Source of the DNA: Caulobacter sp. BP25
GTDB taxonomy: Bacteria; Pseudomonadota; Alphaproteobacteria; Caulobacterales; Caulobacteraceae
Length of the DNA stretch: 64,000 nucleotides
Assembly (NCBI RefSeq): GCF_002737755.1
Contig: NZ_PEGH01000009.1
Coordinates: 124,001 to 188,000 of the forward strand
Reading direction: 5' to 3'
Under the pieces are notes generated by a model. That model saw only the letters and a list, made by a program, of their open reading frames with translations, searched no databases and was not told the DNA's origin. Position numbers and translations under genes: made by a program. Of the stretch, positions 54,734 through 62,285 are shown in pieces (position 1 is the stretch's first letter; the number at the start of each line of letters is the position of its first letter).

Positions 54734-55317
54734 TGCGCTTCGCCCTGCTCGAGGTGGCGCAGGATCAGGTCCTCGGCCAGCGCCTGAGCACCCTCCTGGC
54801 CCCAGTCGTGGCCCTTGCATCCGACCTCGATCCCTTCCGACTTCAGGTATTCGTCGAGCTCGATCTCTGCCTGCGCCTCGGCATAGGGTCGGTCAGCGCC
54901 GCCAGCGACGGCGGCATCGATCAGCAGCTGGACGAAGCGCTTCTTGGCCCGGATACGGCGGGTGATCTCGGCCGCGATCAGGGCGCCGGCCCGCGTCAGG
55001 TCCTCAATCGAGCCCTTGGGCTTCCAGTGCTTCGCCGCCCAAGGCCAGTACTCGGGCGGATCCTTGGCGATCACCGCCGGCGTTTCGCCCATGTCATAAC
55101 TGCCTATCGTCGACAGGTAGCCGTGGGCTGCATTCCAGAGTTGGCCCTCTTCGTATTTGTCGTCGTCCTCGGGGCGATAGCGAAGCGGGTCCAACTGGTG
55201 ATCGCGTTCACGCGCGATCAGTCGAAGTCCGGGGTCCTCGAGCGTTTGGATGATCCAGGGCTCAGGCCTGACCAGCGGCGCGCCGACCACTGCCCCGGCC
55301 TCTGTCGTGATCTTCAT
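54730..55317 (-). CDS. Hypothetical element protein
   Basis: This 195-residue protein is acidic and unrecognised. It starts MKITTEAGAVVGAPLVRPEP and has a centre EGQLWNAAHGYLSTIGSYDM and a helical C-terminal half (IAAEITRRIRAKKRFVQLLI). It overlaps the next gene by 4 nt. Proteins of this type occur in lambdoid-like alphaproteobacterial early operons. Function is unknown. Confidence 0.55.
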   Translation of the reverse strand: MKITTEAGAVVGAPLVRPEPWIIQTLEDPGLRLIARERDHQLDPLRYRPEDDDKYEEGQLWNAAHGYLSTIGSYDMGETPAVIAKDPPEYWPWAAKHWKPKGSIEDLTRAGALIAAEITRRIRAKKRFVQLLIDAAVAGGADRPYAEAQAEIELDEYLKSEGIEVGCKGHDWGQEGAQALAEDLILRHLEQGEAQ

Positions 55318-55386
55318 AGGGGTCTCCCGTTCGCATCCGAGCGATGCGGAGGAGCCACCGGCGGACCGATGGCTCGACCGAGGCGC

Positions 55387-55500
55387 TCAGGGTTGGCAGC
55401 TTCTGAGGGCGCAGACGGCGATCGCCACGACGATCCAGACCGCGACCGCCATGGCCGCGCGGATCGCCTGCAGTCGCCAGAGCCTCGCGCGGTCGGTCAT
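55387..55500 (-). CDS. Tiny membrane protein
   Basis: This 37-residue protein, starting MTDRARLWRLQAIRAAMAVA, has one membrane-spanning segment, VWIVVAIAVCALRSC. It is too short for routine annotation but lies in the operon, 3 bp beyond the stop of the next upstream gene at 55504. It may be a small phage membrane protein. Only the layout supports it. Confidence 0.4.
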   Translation of the reverse strand: MTDRARLWRLQAIRAAMAVAVWIVVAIAVCALRSCQP

Positions 55501-55503
55501 GGA

Positions 55504-55803
55504 TCAGACCTCCGACCGCCAGGAGGCGATCAGCACGGATCCGCAGGCGCGCAGGCAGCGGATTGCGCAGACCAGGCCGGCGACGCTCCAGGTCGCCAGC
55601 AGGAAGACGTTGATAGCGTCGGCGCCGCGCCCGGCCAGGATCGGCAACAGGGTGCTGAGGCCGAGAAGCGCGGAATAGAAGGCCAGGAAGGCGGCGAGGA
55701 CCAGCTGGCCGATGAGGTGGGCCCGCTTGAAGCCAAGGCCGGCGCTCGTGGGCGCGGGCGCGGCCGGTGGGGTGGGATAGGCAGAGGTGTCGTCGTAGGC
55801 CAC
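55504..55803 (-). CDS. Small two-TM membrane protein
   Basis: This 99-residue protein starts with GTG at 55803 (VAYDDTSAYPTPPAAPAPTS) and has AAGGAG 6 bp upstream, which fixes the start. Two hydrophobic segments, LVLAAFLAFYSALLGLSTLL and INVFLLATWSVAGLVCAIRC, follow a proline-rich tail. It is probably an inner-membrane protein of unknown role. Confidence 0.6.
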   Translation of the reverse strand: MAYDDTSAYPTPPAAPAPTSAGLGFKRAHLIGQLVLAAFLAFYSALLGLSTLLPILAGRGADAINVFLLATWSVAGLVCAIRCLRACGSVLIASWRSEV

Positions 55804-55819
55804 GGGCGTCTCCTTGGGT

Positions 55820-56137
55820 TTAGGCGGGGCGGTGTGCGAGCGGCGCTCGCAGCACGAGGTCCTGGGCGAAGGGCGGCAGGCGGCGGCGATCGCCGACCTG
55901 GCGCAGGCGATCGAGCGCGGCGGCCTGGTCGGTCGGCGACAGGTCGCGCAGCAGGCGGCTAAGCGCCTCGAGGCGGCGCGACAGGCTTGCCGCCTCCCGA
56001 GCGCAGGCGGCGAAGCGTTCGGCGCGCACGGCGTTGAGGGTGGACAGGGCCACCACGCGGTGACCATCGGCGATCAGGCGATAGCGCGCCGCCGCCTGGG
56101 CCGCGCGCGCCGCCGGCGTGGCGTCAAGCAGCCGCAT
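55820..56137 (-). CDS. Hypothetical helical protein
   Basis: This 105-residue arginine/alanine-rich protein has a long helix (RLEALSRLLRDLSPTDQAAA) and begins MRLLDATPAARAAQAAARYR. It overlaps the ParB-like gene by 14 bp at its 5' end and is followed 16 bp later by the small membrane protein. No function is recognised. Confidence 0.5.
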   Translation of the reverse strand: MRLLDATPAARAAQAAARYRLIADGHRVVALSTLNAVRAERFAACAREAASLSRRLEALSRLLRDLSPTDQAAALDRLRQVGDRRRLPPFAQDLVLRAPLAHRPA

Positions 56138-57749
56138 CGGCGGGCTCCTCGGCCTCGGCGTCGGTCACGGCTTGCAGCCCCATGACCGCGTTCATGGTCG
56201 TGCAGAGCAGCTGCAGGAGCTCCGCTTCGCGCGGCTGGTACTGAAAGCCGATGTTGGCCACCAACACGCGGCCCTGGGCGTCAGCGACGCCTCGACCCTT
56301 CGGCTGCAGCGGAAACTCGACGGCCTTTTCGCGGAACGCCTTGCGCAGAGTGGCGACGCTCTCGGTCGTCAGGCCTTCGCTAGCGACGCGCTCATCCAGG
56401 GCAACGACCGCTTGTAGCCGAGCCGCGTCACGCTCCCGGATCCTCTTGGCCTCGGCTCGATCCGAGGCTTTGCCCGCCTTCGCCGCGGCCATCTTGGCCT
56501 GCTGCTCTTCTGTGTAGGCAAATGGGCTATTCAGCCACGTGGAGACGTACTGACCGCTTTGGGTCGCGGCGTTCGCCTTTTCCTCGCCCACGGCCGCCAC
56601 GCGTAAGGCGTGAAGCGCGGCGATAGCGTCCGCGGCGTCGCTTTCGGGGTAGTAGATCGGCCGAAACTCCTCGGACATGAGGATCTCGTGCAGCTGATCG
56701 CTGCTGCCCATGTCTACTGAGGACCTGGGGTCGTTGAAGTTCATTGCCGTGAACTTGAGGACGCCCTGGCTGGTCAGGGCCTTGAACACCGCGTCCTTAG
56801 GCGCGTCGTGGGCGCACTCGGTTTGGAGGCCGTAGCTGAAGTGCGTGAAGGGAGCCCTGCGGCCCTTGTGCACGACCTCCGCAATCGTCATCAGGTCGAT
56901 CGGCCGAAGTTGGGACGAAACCTCGTCAATGCGCTTGCGGACTTGCCGCTTGAGCCAGTCAAACTCCTCCACGCCCTTCTCGACCTGGGCGATCGCCTTT
57001 TCCGAGGCGCGATCCATCGTCGCGATCTTCTCCTGGACGTCACGGACGCCCTTCTCGGAGCCCTCGCGCGCCCGACCGAGCTTGAAGGCGATCTGGCGCG
57101 CCGACAGGCCGGTCTCGTCGCGATAGGCCTTGAGCGCCTTGGCGTCTTCGAACGGCGACAGGTCCTCACGCTGGCTGTTCTCGACCAGGCCGATGAACAG
57201 CGCCTCGGCCTTGCTGGCCTCGCGCTCGATGAAGGGTAGGCCTTCCTGTAGCGACGCCGGCAGTCGGCCCTCCGCCTGCAGCAGGCGGCAAGCGCGGACG
57301 CGGCGTTCGCCAGCGTGAAGCATCCGGTTCAGCTGGCCGGGCCTGGATGCGTAGAGAACAATCGGCTGAAGCAGTCCGCCGGCCTCGGCGATGCTGTCGG
57401 CCAGGCCTTCAAGCGCTTCCTGCGCCACCGACTTGCGCGGGTTGTCCGGGTTGTAGTCGATGCGGTCGAGCGGGAACTTGGCGATCGCGCCCGCGGGCAC
57501 GAACCCGTTGGCGCGGTCGATGGCGTCCAGCGCCGCCGATCCCGCCTCGGAGCGCACCCAGCCTAGATCCGCGTCGCCCTTGATCAGGCCCTGGTCGACC
57601 AGCTTGGCGAGGTCGCGACGCAGGTTCGACCGATCTCGGCCGGTGCGCTTGGCGATCTGGTCGAACGTGTTTCCGGTGCCGGTCCAAGGCCCGCCAAGGG
57701 CCCGCAGCACATCTTCGAACGTCAAGGCGGCTGGCGTCAGCGACGTCAT
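56124..57749 (-). CDS. ParB-like nuclease-fold protein with N-terminal winged helix
   Basis: This 541-residue protein has an N-terminal winged helix (about 10-65; FDQIAKRTGRDRSNLRRDLA) followed by a ParB/Srx domain (about 80-250). KFPLDRIDYNPDNPRKSV, the CTP-pocket-like LHAGERRVRACRLLQAEGRL and LVENSQREDLSPFEDAKAL are all typical, with an HTH linker (LSARQIAFKLGRA). A long C-terminal extension follows. No ParA gene is adjacent, so it is likely a phage anti-host or regulatory ParB-fold protein rather than a partition system. It starts at 57749. Confidence 0.85.
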   Translation of the reverse strand: MTSLTPAALTFEDVLRALGGPWTGTGNTFDQIAKRTGRDRSNLRRDLAKLVDQGLIKGDADLGWVRSEAGSAALDAIDRANGFVPAGAIAKFPLDRIDYNPDNPRKSVAQEALEGLADSIAEAGGLLQPIVLYASRPGQLNRMLHAGERRVRACRLLQAEGRLPASLQEGLPFIEREASKAEALFIGLVENSQREDLSPFEDAKALKAYRDETGLSARQIAFKLGRAREGSEKGVRDVQEKIATMDRASEKAIAQVEKGVEEFDWLKRQVRKRIDEVSSQLRPIDLMTIAEVVHKGRRAPFTHFSYGLQTECAHDAPKDAVFKALTSQGVLKFTAMNFNDPRSSVDMGSSDQLHEILMSEEFRPIYYPESDAADAIAALHALRVAAVGEEKANAATQSGQYVSTWLNSPFAYTEEQQAKMAAAKAGKASDRAEAKRIRERDAARLQAVVALDERVASEGLTTESVATLRKAFREKAVEFPLQPKGRGVADAQGRVLVANIGFQYQPREAELLQLLCTTMNAVMGLQAVTDAEAEEPADAAA

Positions 57750-58273
57750 TCGTCGTCTCCCATGTCGGGTTGAGCGGTGATCTGGCCGGCGCCGAACGCC
57801 AGGCCGTCGGGATCGAACAGCGGCACGGCGCGGCCGCTGGTGTGGCTGTGCTCGAGGCGGACCACGGGTCGGCCGAGCGCGATGTTGAGCTGGGTGTGGG
57901 TGACGCCCCGGATCCGCGCCAGGCGATCGCCAGCGTTGGGCTGGCCCGGCGCGATCTCGATCCAGGCCAGGTCCCAAGGCTGGGGATTGCCGGCGGGCTT
58001 GGCGATGATCTGGTCGCCGGTGCGGCCGAGCTCGCGGCACAGGCCCCAGGCCACACGCCGCAGCGTCGGGCCATAGAGGACCGAGCGGATCTCGGGCCGG
58101 CCCTCGTAGGCGCGATAGACGATCGAGACGTCGTCGCCTTCGGCGAACTTGAGCTCGGGCGGCGGCGCGGCCGTGAAGTCCGCGCCGGCTTCGCCGCGCA
58201 CCTCGACCACTTCCCCGCCCAGCGGCGCCAGCTGCGCCGCGCGCTCCGCGAAGGAGACGACGTCGGCGCTCAT
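57746..58273 (-). CDS. Hypothetical element protein
   Basis: This 175-residue protein begins MSADVVSFAERAAQLAPLGG. DVSIVYRAYEGRPEIRSVLY and RIRGVTHTQLNIALGRPVVR are beta-rich. It overlaps the ParB-like gene by 4 nt and lies 1 bp from its upstream gene. There is no recognisable function. Confidence 0.5.
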   Translation of the reverse strand: MSADVVSFAERAAQLAPLGGEVVEVRGEAGADFTAAPPPELKFAEGDDVSIVYRAYEGRPEIRSVLYGPTLRRVAWGLCRELGRTGDQIIAKPAGNPQPWDLAWIEIAPGQPNAGDRLARIRGVTHTQLNIALGRPVVRLEHSHTSGRAVPLFDPDGLAFGAGQITAQPDMGDDE

Positions 58274-58274
58274 G

Positions 58275-58613
58275 TCAGGCGTTTCCCGTCGGCGAGCGCA
58301 GGGTCCTCATTCGCGCCGCCAGGGCGACCAGGTCGGTGACGGCGACGGCGTGGCGCAGGCCCGCCGCCATGGCCTTGGCGCCGGGCAGCGTCGCGTCGTG
58401 CTCGAGCGCGACGGCGGTTAGGATCGCCTCGTCCGTGTCGAGCCGAACGGTGCGTCCGCCGGCGTGCAGGCCGATGATCTGACGCGGTGGCGCGTCGGCG
58501 GACAGAACGACCAGGGGGGCGGTGAAGATCGTCACCGCCGGCGCGGTTTCGAAAGCGGCCAGGGCGCTGGCGACGCGCGCCTCGGTGGCGGCAAGGGCGG
58601 CGGGGCGGGCCAT
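58275..58613 (-). CDS. Hypothetical element protein
   Basis: This 112-residue alanine-rich protein begins MARPAALAATEARVASALAA. IFTAPLVVLSADAPPRQIIG and LHAGGRTVRLDTDEAILTAV have alternating strands. Its ATG overlaps the upstream XRE gene stop by 1 bp. Function is unknown. Confidence 0.5.
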   Translation of the reverse strand: MARPAALAATEARVASALAAFETAPAVTIFTAPLVVLSADAPPRQIIGLHAGGRTVRLDTDEAILTAVALEHDATLPGAKAMAAGLRHAVAVTDLVALAARMRTLRSPTGNA

Positions 58614-59059
58614 CAGCCTTCCTCCCCGTCGATCGCTTCGCCCTGGCCCGCGCTGTCGCGCGCCATCAGCTCGACCAAGCCCAAGACCGCGCCGCGCTCG
58701 CGCGAGCCGATCGCTTGCAGTGCTCGGGCCAGGGCCAGGCCATGCGGCAGGCTGGCCAGGATGAGGACGGGATCCTCGGCGGTGGGCGCGGCGTCGGGAT
58801 CGAGGGGGTCGCCCAGGCCTTCGAAGAAGTAGGCGATCGGGACCTGCAGCGCCTTGGCGGTGTCGTAGAGCTTGCTGGCGCTGACGCGGTTGTCGCCGCG
58901 CTCGTACTTTTGCACTTGCTGGAAGGTCAGGCCCAGCGCGTCGCCCAAGTGGGTCTGGCTGAGACCCAGCAGCTTGCGGCGAAGGCGGATGCGCGCGCCG
59001 ACGTGTTTGTCGACCGGCTCGGGCTGGGTGCGAGCGTCGCTCGTATCATCGAAGGCCAT
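58613..59059 (-). CDS. XRE-family HTH regulator (operon leader)
   Basis: This 148-residue DNA-binding protein has an HTH at about 22-75: RIRLRRKLLGLSQTHLGDAL followed by TFQQVQKYERGDNRVSASKL. It is the promoter-proximal gene of the leftward integrase operon, facing the control region with TTTTCCAT and TTTCCACATC words at 59195-59231. It may repress or activate that operon alongside the CI-like protein. The C-terminal half (AIGSRERGAVLGLVELMARD) is helical. Confidence 0.85.
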   Translation of the reverse strand: MAFDDTSDARTQPEPVDKHVGARIRLRRKLLGLSQTHLGDALGLTFQQVQKYERGDNRVSASKLYDTAKALQVPIAYFFEGLGDPLDPDAAPTAEDPVLILASLPHGLALARALQAIGSRERGAVLGLVELMARDSAGQGEAIDGEEG

Positions 59060-59299
59060 CGGTTGTTCTCCCTCAGGCCTCGCGCCGCCTCCCAGACATC
59101 CCCGGGCGGCGGCCGGGGACCTGGTCGGCCTCTCCGAAACGACGAGGGGGCGTCGTGAGTCGGCGCGAGGTTGTGGATGATATGGATGGAGTTATTTTCC
59201 ATTGTCAACGTCCACGTCGCATTTCCACATCTTCCACGGACAGCCGTGCATTGATCGCGCACCATCCTGTCGGCTGGGCCTGGAACTGGAGGGTGGGCG
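59060..59299. promoter_or_regulatory. Divergent control region 1 with shared operator words
   Basis: This 240-bp region lies between the XRE operon and the 59300 gene. An AT-rich core holds TTTTCCAT (59195-59202) and ATTTCCACATC (59221-59231). The complement of the latter, GATGTGGAAAT, recurs in the CI/Cro region (60499-60509), and TTTTCCAT recurs at 60524-60531. CTGGAGGG precedes the ATG at 59300. Confidence 0.55.
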
Positions 59300-59809
59300 A
59301 TGATGGGATTGGCTATCGGTGCGGCGCTATTGGCCGCGCCAAGCGAGGTCACTAAGCGCGTAGAGTTCGATCCAGCGACGGTCGCGTGGTCAAAGACGCA
59401 GGGCGTGTCGCGGATTGAAGGTCAGGCCTTCCTGAAGACGCGCGGCGGCAGCGTCAAAACCTGTGCCGGCAACGAGGTCCATCTCGTTCCGGACTCGCCG
59501 TATGGGCGCTACCGGATGCAGCTGCTCTACGGCAATCTTGAGGGAGGATTTGTCGGCCCAAACCTAACCTTAGCGCAGCGCGCAGCGGTCGAGCCGGAAT
59601 TTCAGAAGTACGTCCGCACCGCCGTCTGTGATGCCGAAGGTCGTTTCAGTTTCAGTCGCCTGCCCGAAGGCCGGTACTATATCATCGCGACGGTTGCCTG
59701 GGAGGCTGCGACCGGATGGGGCGGCAGACTCGAGGTGCAAGGCGGTGGGGTCATGAAGAGCGTCTCGCTGGCGAACGACGACCAGCAATCCGTCATCGTC
59801 ACTTGGTGA
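59300..59809 (+). CDS. Secreted carboxypeptidase-regulatory-like protein
   Basis: This 169-residue protein has a short signal-like start (MMGLAIGAALLAAPSE). Late in the sequence, CDAEGRFSFSRLPEGRYYII matches the carboxypeptidase-regulatory-like (transthyretin-type) beta-sandwich motif. A cysteine at about 53 could pair with Cys 108. It is probably periplasmic or exported. Orientation is opposite to the surrounding operons, so it may be a lysogenic-conversion cargo gene. Function is unknown. Confidence 0.6.
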   Translation: MMGLAIGAALLAAPSEVTKRVEFDPATVAWSKTQGVSRIEGQAFLKTRGGSVKTCAGNEVHLVPDSPYGRYRMQLLYGNLEGGFVGPNLTLAQRAAVEPEFQKYVRTAVCDAEGRFSFSRLPEGRYYIIATVAWEAATGWGGRLEVQGGGVMKSVSLANDDQQSVIVTW

Positions 59810-60442
59810 CTAGCGGTGTAGGCGGGTCGGCAGCTCAACGGCGTGGATCGCCTTCACGCTGCTTGCGGAGTACCGCAGCTCCCCCTCTTCGCCCGGAGGG
59901 GGGTTGTACTGGAAGGCAAACACCTGGCCATCGCGTTGGCCTCGGTAATTCTTGATCAGTGCGGATCCGTCATGAAACTCGATGAGGCAGTCCTGGCCGC
60001 GACCGGGTGGCAATCCGAGCCGAGCAATCACGGATTCGCCTGCGAAGTAACGCGGCTCCATGCTGTCGCCAATCACCCGAACGACTATTAGATCGCCTAT
60101 CCCATTCCAAAGTGGCGGCGCATCGACCCAGTCGATGACCTGACCAGCATTGATCGCAATGCGTTCGTTGCCGCCGGCGGCTGCGTATCCATAGACGGGA
60201 ATGCGACGAGGAGCGCCCACGCGTCTCGTTGATAGGCTCTCAACCGTCGCATCGCGATCCAGCTTCTCGCCGAAAAACTCCTCGATCTTGATCAGCTCAT
60301 CAGCTTTCAGCCGGCGATCGCCCTTGAGCGTCTTCGTCAGGCTCGACGGGTCGAGCCCTAGGTGACGCGCGAGGGCGGCCTGCGAGCGCTTCATGGCTCT
60401 CAGACGCTGCGGGATCTCGGTGATTTCCATAGCCGCTAGCAT
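59810..60442 (-). CDS. CI-like repressor with S24 peptidase
   Basis: This repressor is 210 residues, or 206 with the start at 60430. The N-terminal HTH (SQAALARHLGLDPSSLTKTL) is followed by a LexA/CI-type S24 peptidase with the catalytic serine in GDSMEPRYF and the lysine in SALIKNYRG. A possible Ala-Gly cleavage site is in YGYAAAGGNE. It probably represses lytic genes and self-cleaves upon RecA activation. It is divergent from the Cro-like gene at 60533. Neither ATG has a good ribosome binding site. Confidence 0.9.
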   Translation of the reverse strand: MLAAMEITEIPQRLRAMKRSQAALARHLGLDPSSLTKTLKGDRRLKADELIKIEEFFGEKLDRDATVESLSTRRVGAPRRIPVYGYAAAGGNERIAINAGQVIDWVDAPPLWNGIGDLIVVRVIGDSMEPRYFAGESVIARLGLPPGRGQDCLIEFHDGSALIKNYRGQRDGQVFAFQYNPPPGEEGELRYSASSVKAIHAVELPTRLHR

Positions 60443-60532
60443 GGAAGATTTTTCCGCAACGCGTCCCTTGAGGTTTTTTCCAAATCAGTTCAGCCGTGGA
60501 TGTGGAAATAACATCTAGACGGATTTTCCATA
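60443..60532. promoter_or_regulatory. CI/Cro operator region
   Basis: This 90-bp AT-rich spacer has several TTTTCC words: GGAAGATTTTTCC (60443-60455, palindromic), TTTTTTCCA (60474-60482), the palindrome GATGTGGAAATAACATC (60499-60515) and TTTTCCAT (60524-60531). They are arranged like lambda-type operators between two divergent regulators. Some words recur in control region 1. Confidence 0.7.
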
Positions 60533-60793
60533 ATGGCAACGCCCGAGACGCCTGCCGCCCTCGCTGTTCGCCTGCTGGGCCTGATTGATGTCGCCCATGC
60601 CTGTGGCCTGACGACGGACGCAGTCCGGAAATGGCTCAAGAGCAAGGGTGGCTTCATCCCAGCCCAGCACCAGGCCAATGTGCTGACGCTAGCCAGGCAA
60701 AAGGGCGTTCAGCTTCGTCCGGCCGACGTTGTTGCGGGTTGGGTCGATGCGTCTGACGCTGCGCTGCCCCTGCATTCCGCGGTGCAGGCCTAA
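60533..60793 (+). CDS. Cro-like HTH protein (YdaS-type)
   Basis: This 86-residue protein has an HTH, LIDVAHACGLTTDAVRKWLK (about 17-36), typical of YdaS/Cro-like phage regulators. The ATG at 60533 has no Shine-Dalgarno and follows TTTTCCATA, so a leaderless mRNA is plausible. It is divergent from the CI-like gene and should open the lytic programme when CI is lost. Confidence 0.75.
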   Translation: MATPETPAALAVRLLGLIDVAHACGLTTDAVRKWLKSKGGFIPAQHQANVLTLARQKGVQLRPADVVAGWVDASDAALPLHSAVQA

Positions 60794-60803
60794 TGTCTCA
60801 GGC

Positions 60804-61043
60804 TCAGCCCAACAGGTCCTCTGTGAGCTCGACCTGCTCGAGGGCTTGCGCGGCTGTTGATGTCGCGAACTCGCAGAGCGCTCGCGCTCTAGCTAGAGCT
60901 GATCGCGCCTCCAAGACTTCCTCTTGCATCAGCGTGTATCGCTCGGCGCGCCCGCAGACGCATTCGCTCTTTACCCGCCCGGTCAGCAACAATCGCAAGT
61001 CGTTGAGCACGCGCTCAACGGCCTTCTCCCTTTCGCTCAACAT
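60804..61043 (-). CDS. Small coiled-coil protein
   Basis: This 79-residue protein begins MLSEREKAVERVLNDLRLLL, followed by a CVCGRAERY motif (two nearby cysteines) and a long helix (EARSALARARALCEFATSTA). GTGGAG precedes the ATG. Orientation is leftward, towards the Cro stop. Function is unknown. Confidence 0.5.
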   Translation of the reverse strand: MLSEREKAVERVLNDLRLLLTGRVKSECVCGRAERYTLMQEEVLEARSALARARALCEFATSTAAQALEQVELTEDLLG

Positions 61044-61361
61044 TCGCTTTACTCCACGTGCGACAACTCGTCACACGTGCATTTCAAGGCGCGGCTTAAA
61101 TTCTTCGCAACCAGAAATCACCTTTTCAGGTTGCGACAATGCGACTCAGTTGACCTTCGGTTGCATTTGCGGTTTACGGCCGATTTTCGCCGATCAGGCG
61201 AAGCTTGCACGCCAAGGGGGGAAAAACTCCCGCCCCGCGCGTCTCGGTCCCGCCGCCGCTCTGGCCGTTCCTCGTTTCGGGGAGGCGGCGGCGTGAAGGG
61301 GCCGATCTCCGAACCAATGTTGGACGACGATCGGCTGGTGGTTCAGCTTGCCGGCCGCGCG
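61044..61361. other. Gene-free control-like region
   Basis: This 318-bp stretch is AT-richer on its left side, with the inverted repeat TCGCAACC..GGTTGCGA (61105-61112 / 61129-61136) and ACGTGCG..CACGTGC. A weak rightward promoter pair TTGACC (17 bp) TTTACG is at about 61150-61178. Nothing else is clear; open frames here have no ribosome binding site. Confidence 0.4.
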
Positions 61362-61619
61362 CTAGGGGTCCTGCGACGCTTCAGAGATCGTCAGCGCTCT
61401 ATCCGCGATCGCGCGAAGGATCGACGCAACCTCGGCACGCCGGAAGCGCCGCTCGGGAGCGAGCCCGTCTTCGTTGCCTTCAAAGGCGAACGGGAGTGCG
61501 TCGGCCAGCACCTTAGCGGCTTCCGGGCCATGGTCCCCCATTCTGTCCGCGATCAGGAAGGTCACGGCAAATCGGAGCGCTTCGATCTCTGCCTCCGGCG
61601 ATGGCCGACCTTTTTCCAT
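61362..61619 (-). CDS. Small acidic protein
   Basis: This 85-residue protein begins MEKGRPSPEAEIEALRFAVT and contains GHDGPEAAKVLADALP-like acidic helices (seen as MGDHGPEAAKVLADALPF). GGAG lies 9 bp before the ATG; the in-frame extension to 61679 has a less likely start. A 49-bp hairpin leader (61652-61700) lies 32 bp upstream, matching that of the gene at 61816. Confidence 0.55.
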   Translation of the reverse strand: MEKGRPSPEAEIEALRFAVTFLIADRMGDHGPEAAKVLADALPFAFEGNEDGLAPERRFRRAEVASILRAIADRALTISEASQDP

Positions 61620-61651
61620 TTCAGCTGCTCCGTGGTGGGTGACGGCTCCAT

Positions 61652-61700
61652 GGAAAGCCGAGTCGGCGGGAGCGGCCAAACCGCCTCCGCCGGCGAGGGC
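61652..61700 (-). promoter_or_regulatory. Leader hairpin, copy 1
   Basis: AGTCGGCGGG (61661-61670) and CCGCCTCCGCC (61681-61691) form a GC-rich hairpin with 27 of 31 positions identical to copy 2 over the core. It lies 33 bp before the leftward start at 61619. A shared 5'-leader regulatory element is inferred. Confidence 0.55.
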
Positions 61701-61815
61701 CTCGCCGTGCGAAACCTGACGGTTGCCCTTGCGCGCGATCTAGTTTCGGGGAGGTCCGGTCGTGACGTTCGGCGATAAGGTTCTGACCGGCTTCAGGCCT
61801 GGTGACACGGTTTGG

Positions 61816-62199
61816 CTAGGCGTCGGCCGCGCCCTTGACATTGACATTGCCCGTTTGCGCGCTGAGCTTCTTCGAGGCTTCACCCAGCTTGTCGAGGACC
61901 AGGTTCCGCCCTCGCGTGAACTGGTCGCGCCGAATTGGCCGGCGATCTCGGCTGCTAATGCCGTTGACCGTGGCGGCCGCGATCCTTGGGCCCATGCTGG
62001 CGGCGTACATGTAGTTGCGCACTGCGGGCTCAAGCCTGTCGATGTTCTTGAAGGCGTCAGCGCCCGCGCTGAGGATCGCGGCGTCAAGCTGAACATGGGT
62101 GTCCACGACACCAGTCAGAAAATCCAAGATGCGCTGCTGGCGCGCGACGGTGGCTTCCAGGCGCTTCACCTGCGCCTTGAGTTCACTGACTTCACTCAT
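61816..62199 (-). CDS. Coiled-coil protein
   Basis: This 127-residue protein has a heptad-rich N-terminal helix (SEVSELKAQVKRLEATVARQ) and later RDRRPIRRDQFTRG. AAGGAA is 9 bp before the ATG, fixing the start and excluding a rightward reading frame across the same bases. It is preceded by the second leader hairpin at the same spacing. Function is unknown. Confidence 0.6.
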   Translation of the reverse strand: MSEVSELKAQVKRLEATVARQQRILDFLTGVVDTHVQLDAAILSAGADAFKNIDRLEPAVRNYMYAASMGPRIAAATVNGISSRDRRPIRRDQFTRGRNLVLDKLGEASKKLSAQTGNVNVKGAADA

Positions 62200-62230
62200 C
62201 GGTTCGGTTCCTTTCAGTTGAGCATCGGAA

Positions 62231-62276
62231 GGAAACCGCGAGTCGGCGGGGGCGGTGAACCCGCCTCCGCCGAGGG
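62231..62276 (-). promoter_or_regulatory. Leader hairpin, copy 2
   Basis: AGTCGGCGGG (62241-62250) and CCGCCTCCGCC (62261-62271), offset exactly 580 bp from copy 1, lie 32 bp before the leftward start at 62199. The arms GGCGGGGGCGG and CCGCCTCCGCC pair with one G-T position. Confidence 0.6.
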
Positions 62277-62285
62277 CGGTGACGC

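Noticed and set aside
60924-61778. Long rightward frame across two leftward small genes
   Set aside because: No ribosome binding site, crosses a control-like AT-rich region and a hairpin leader, arginine-rich shadow composition.
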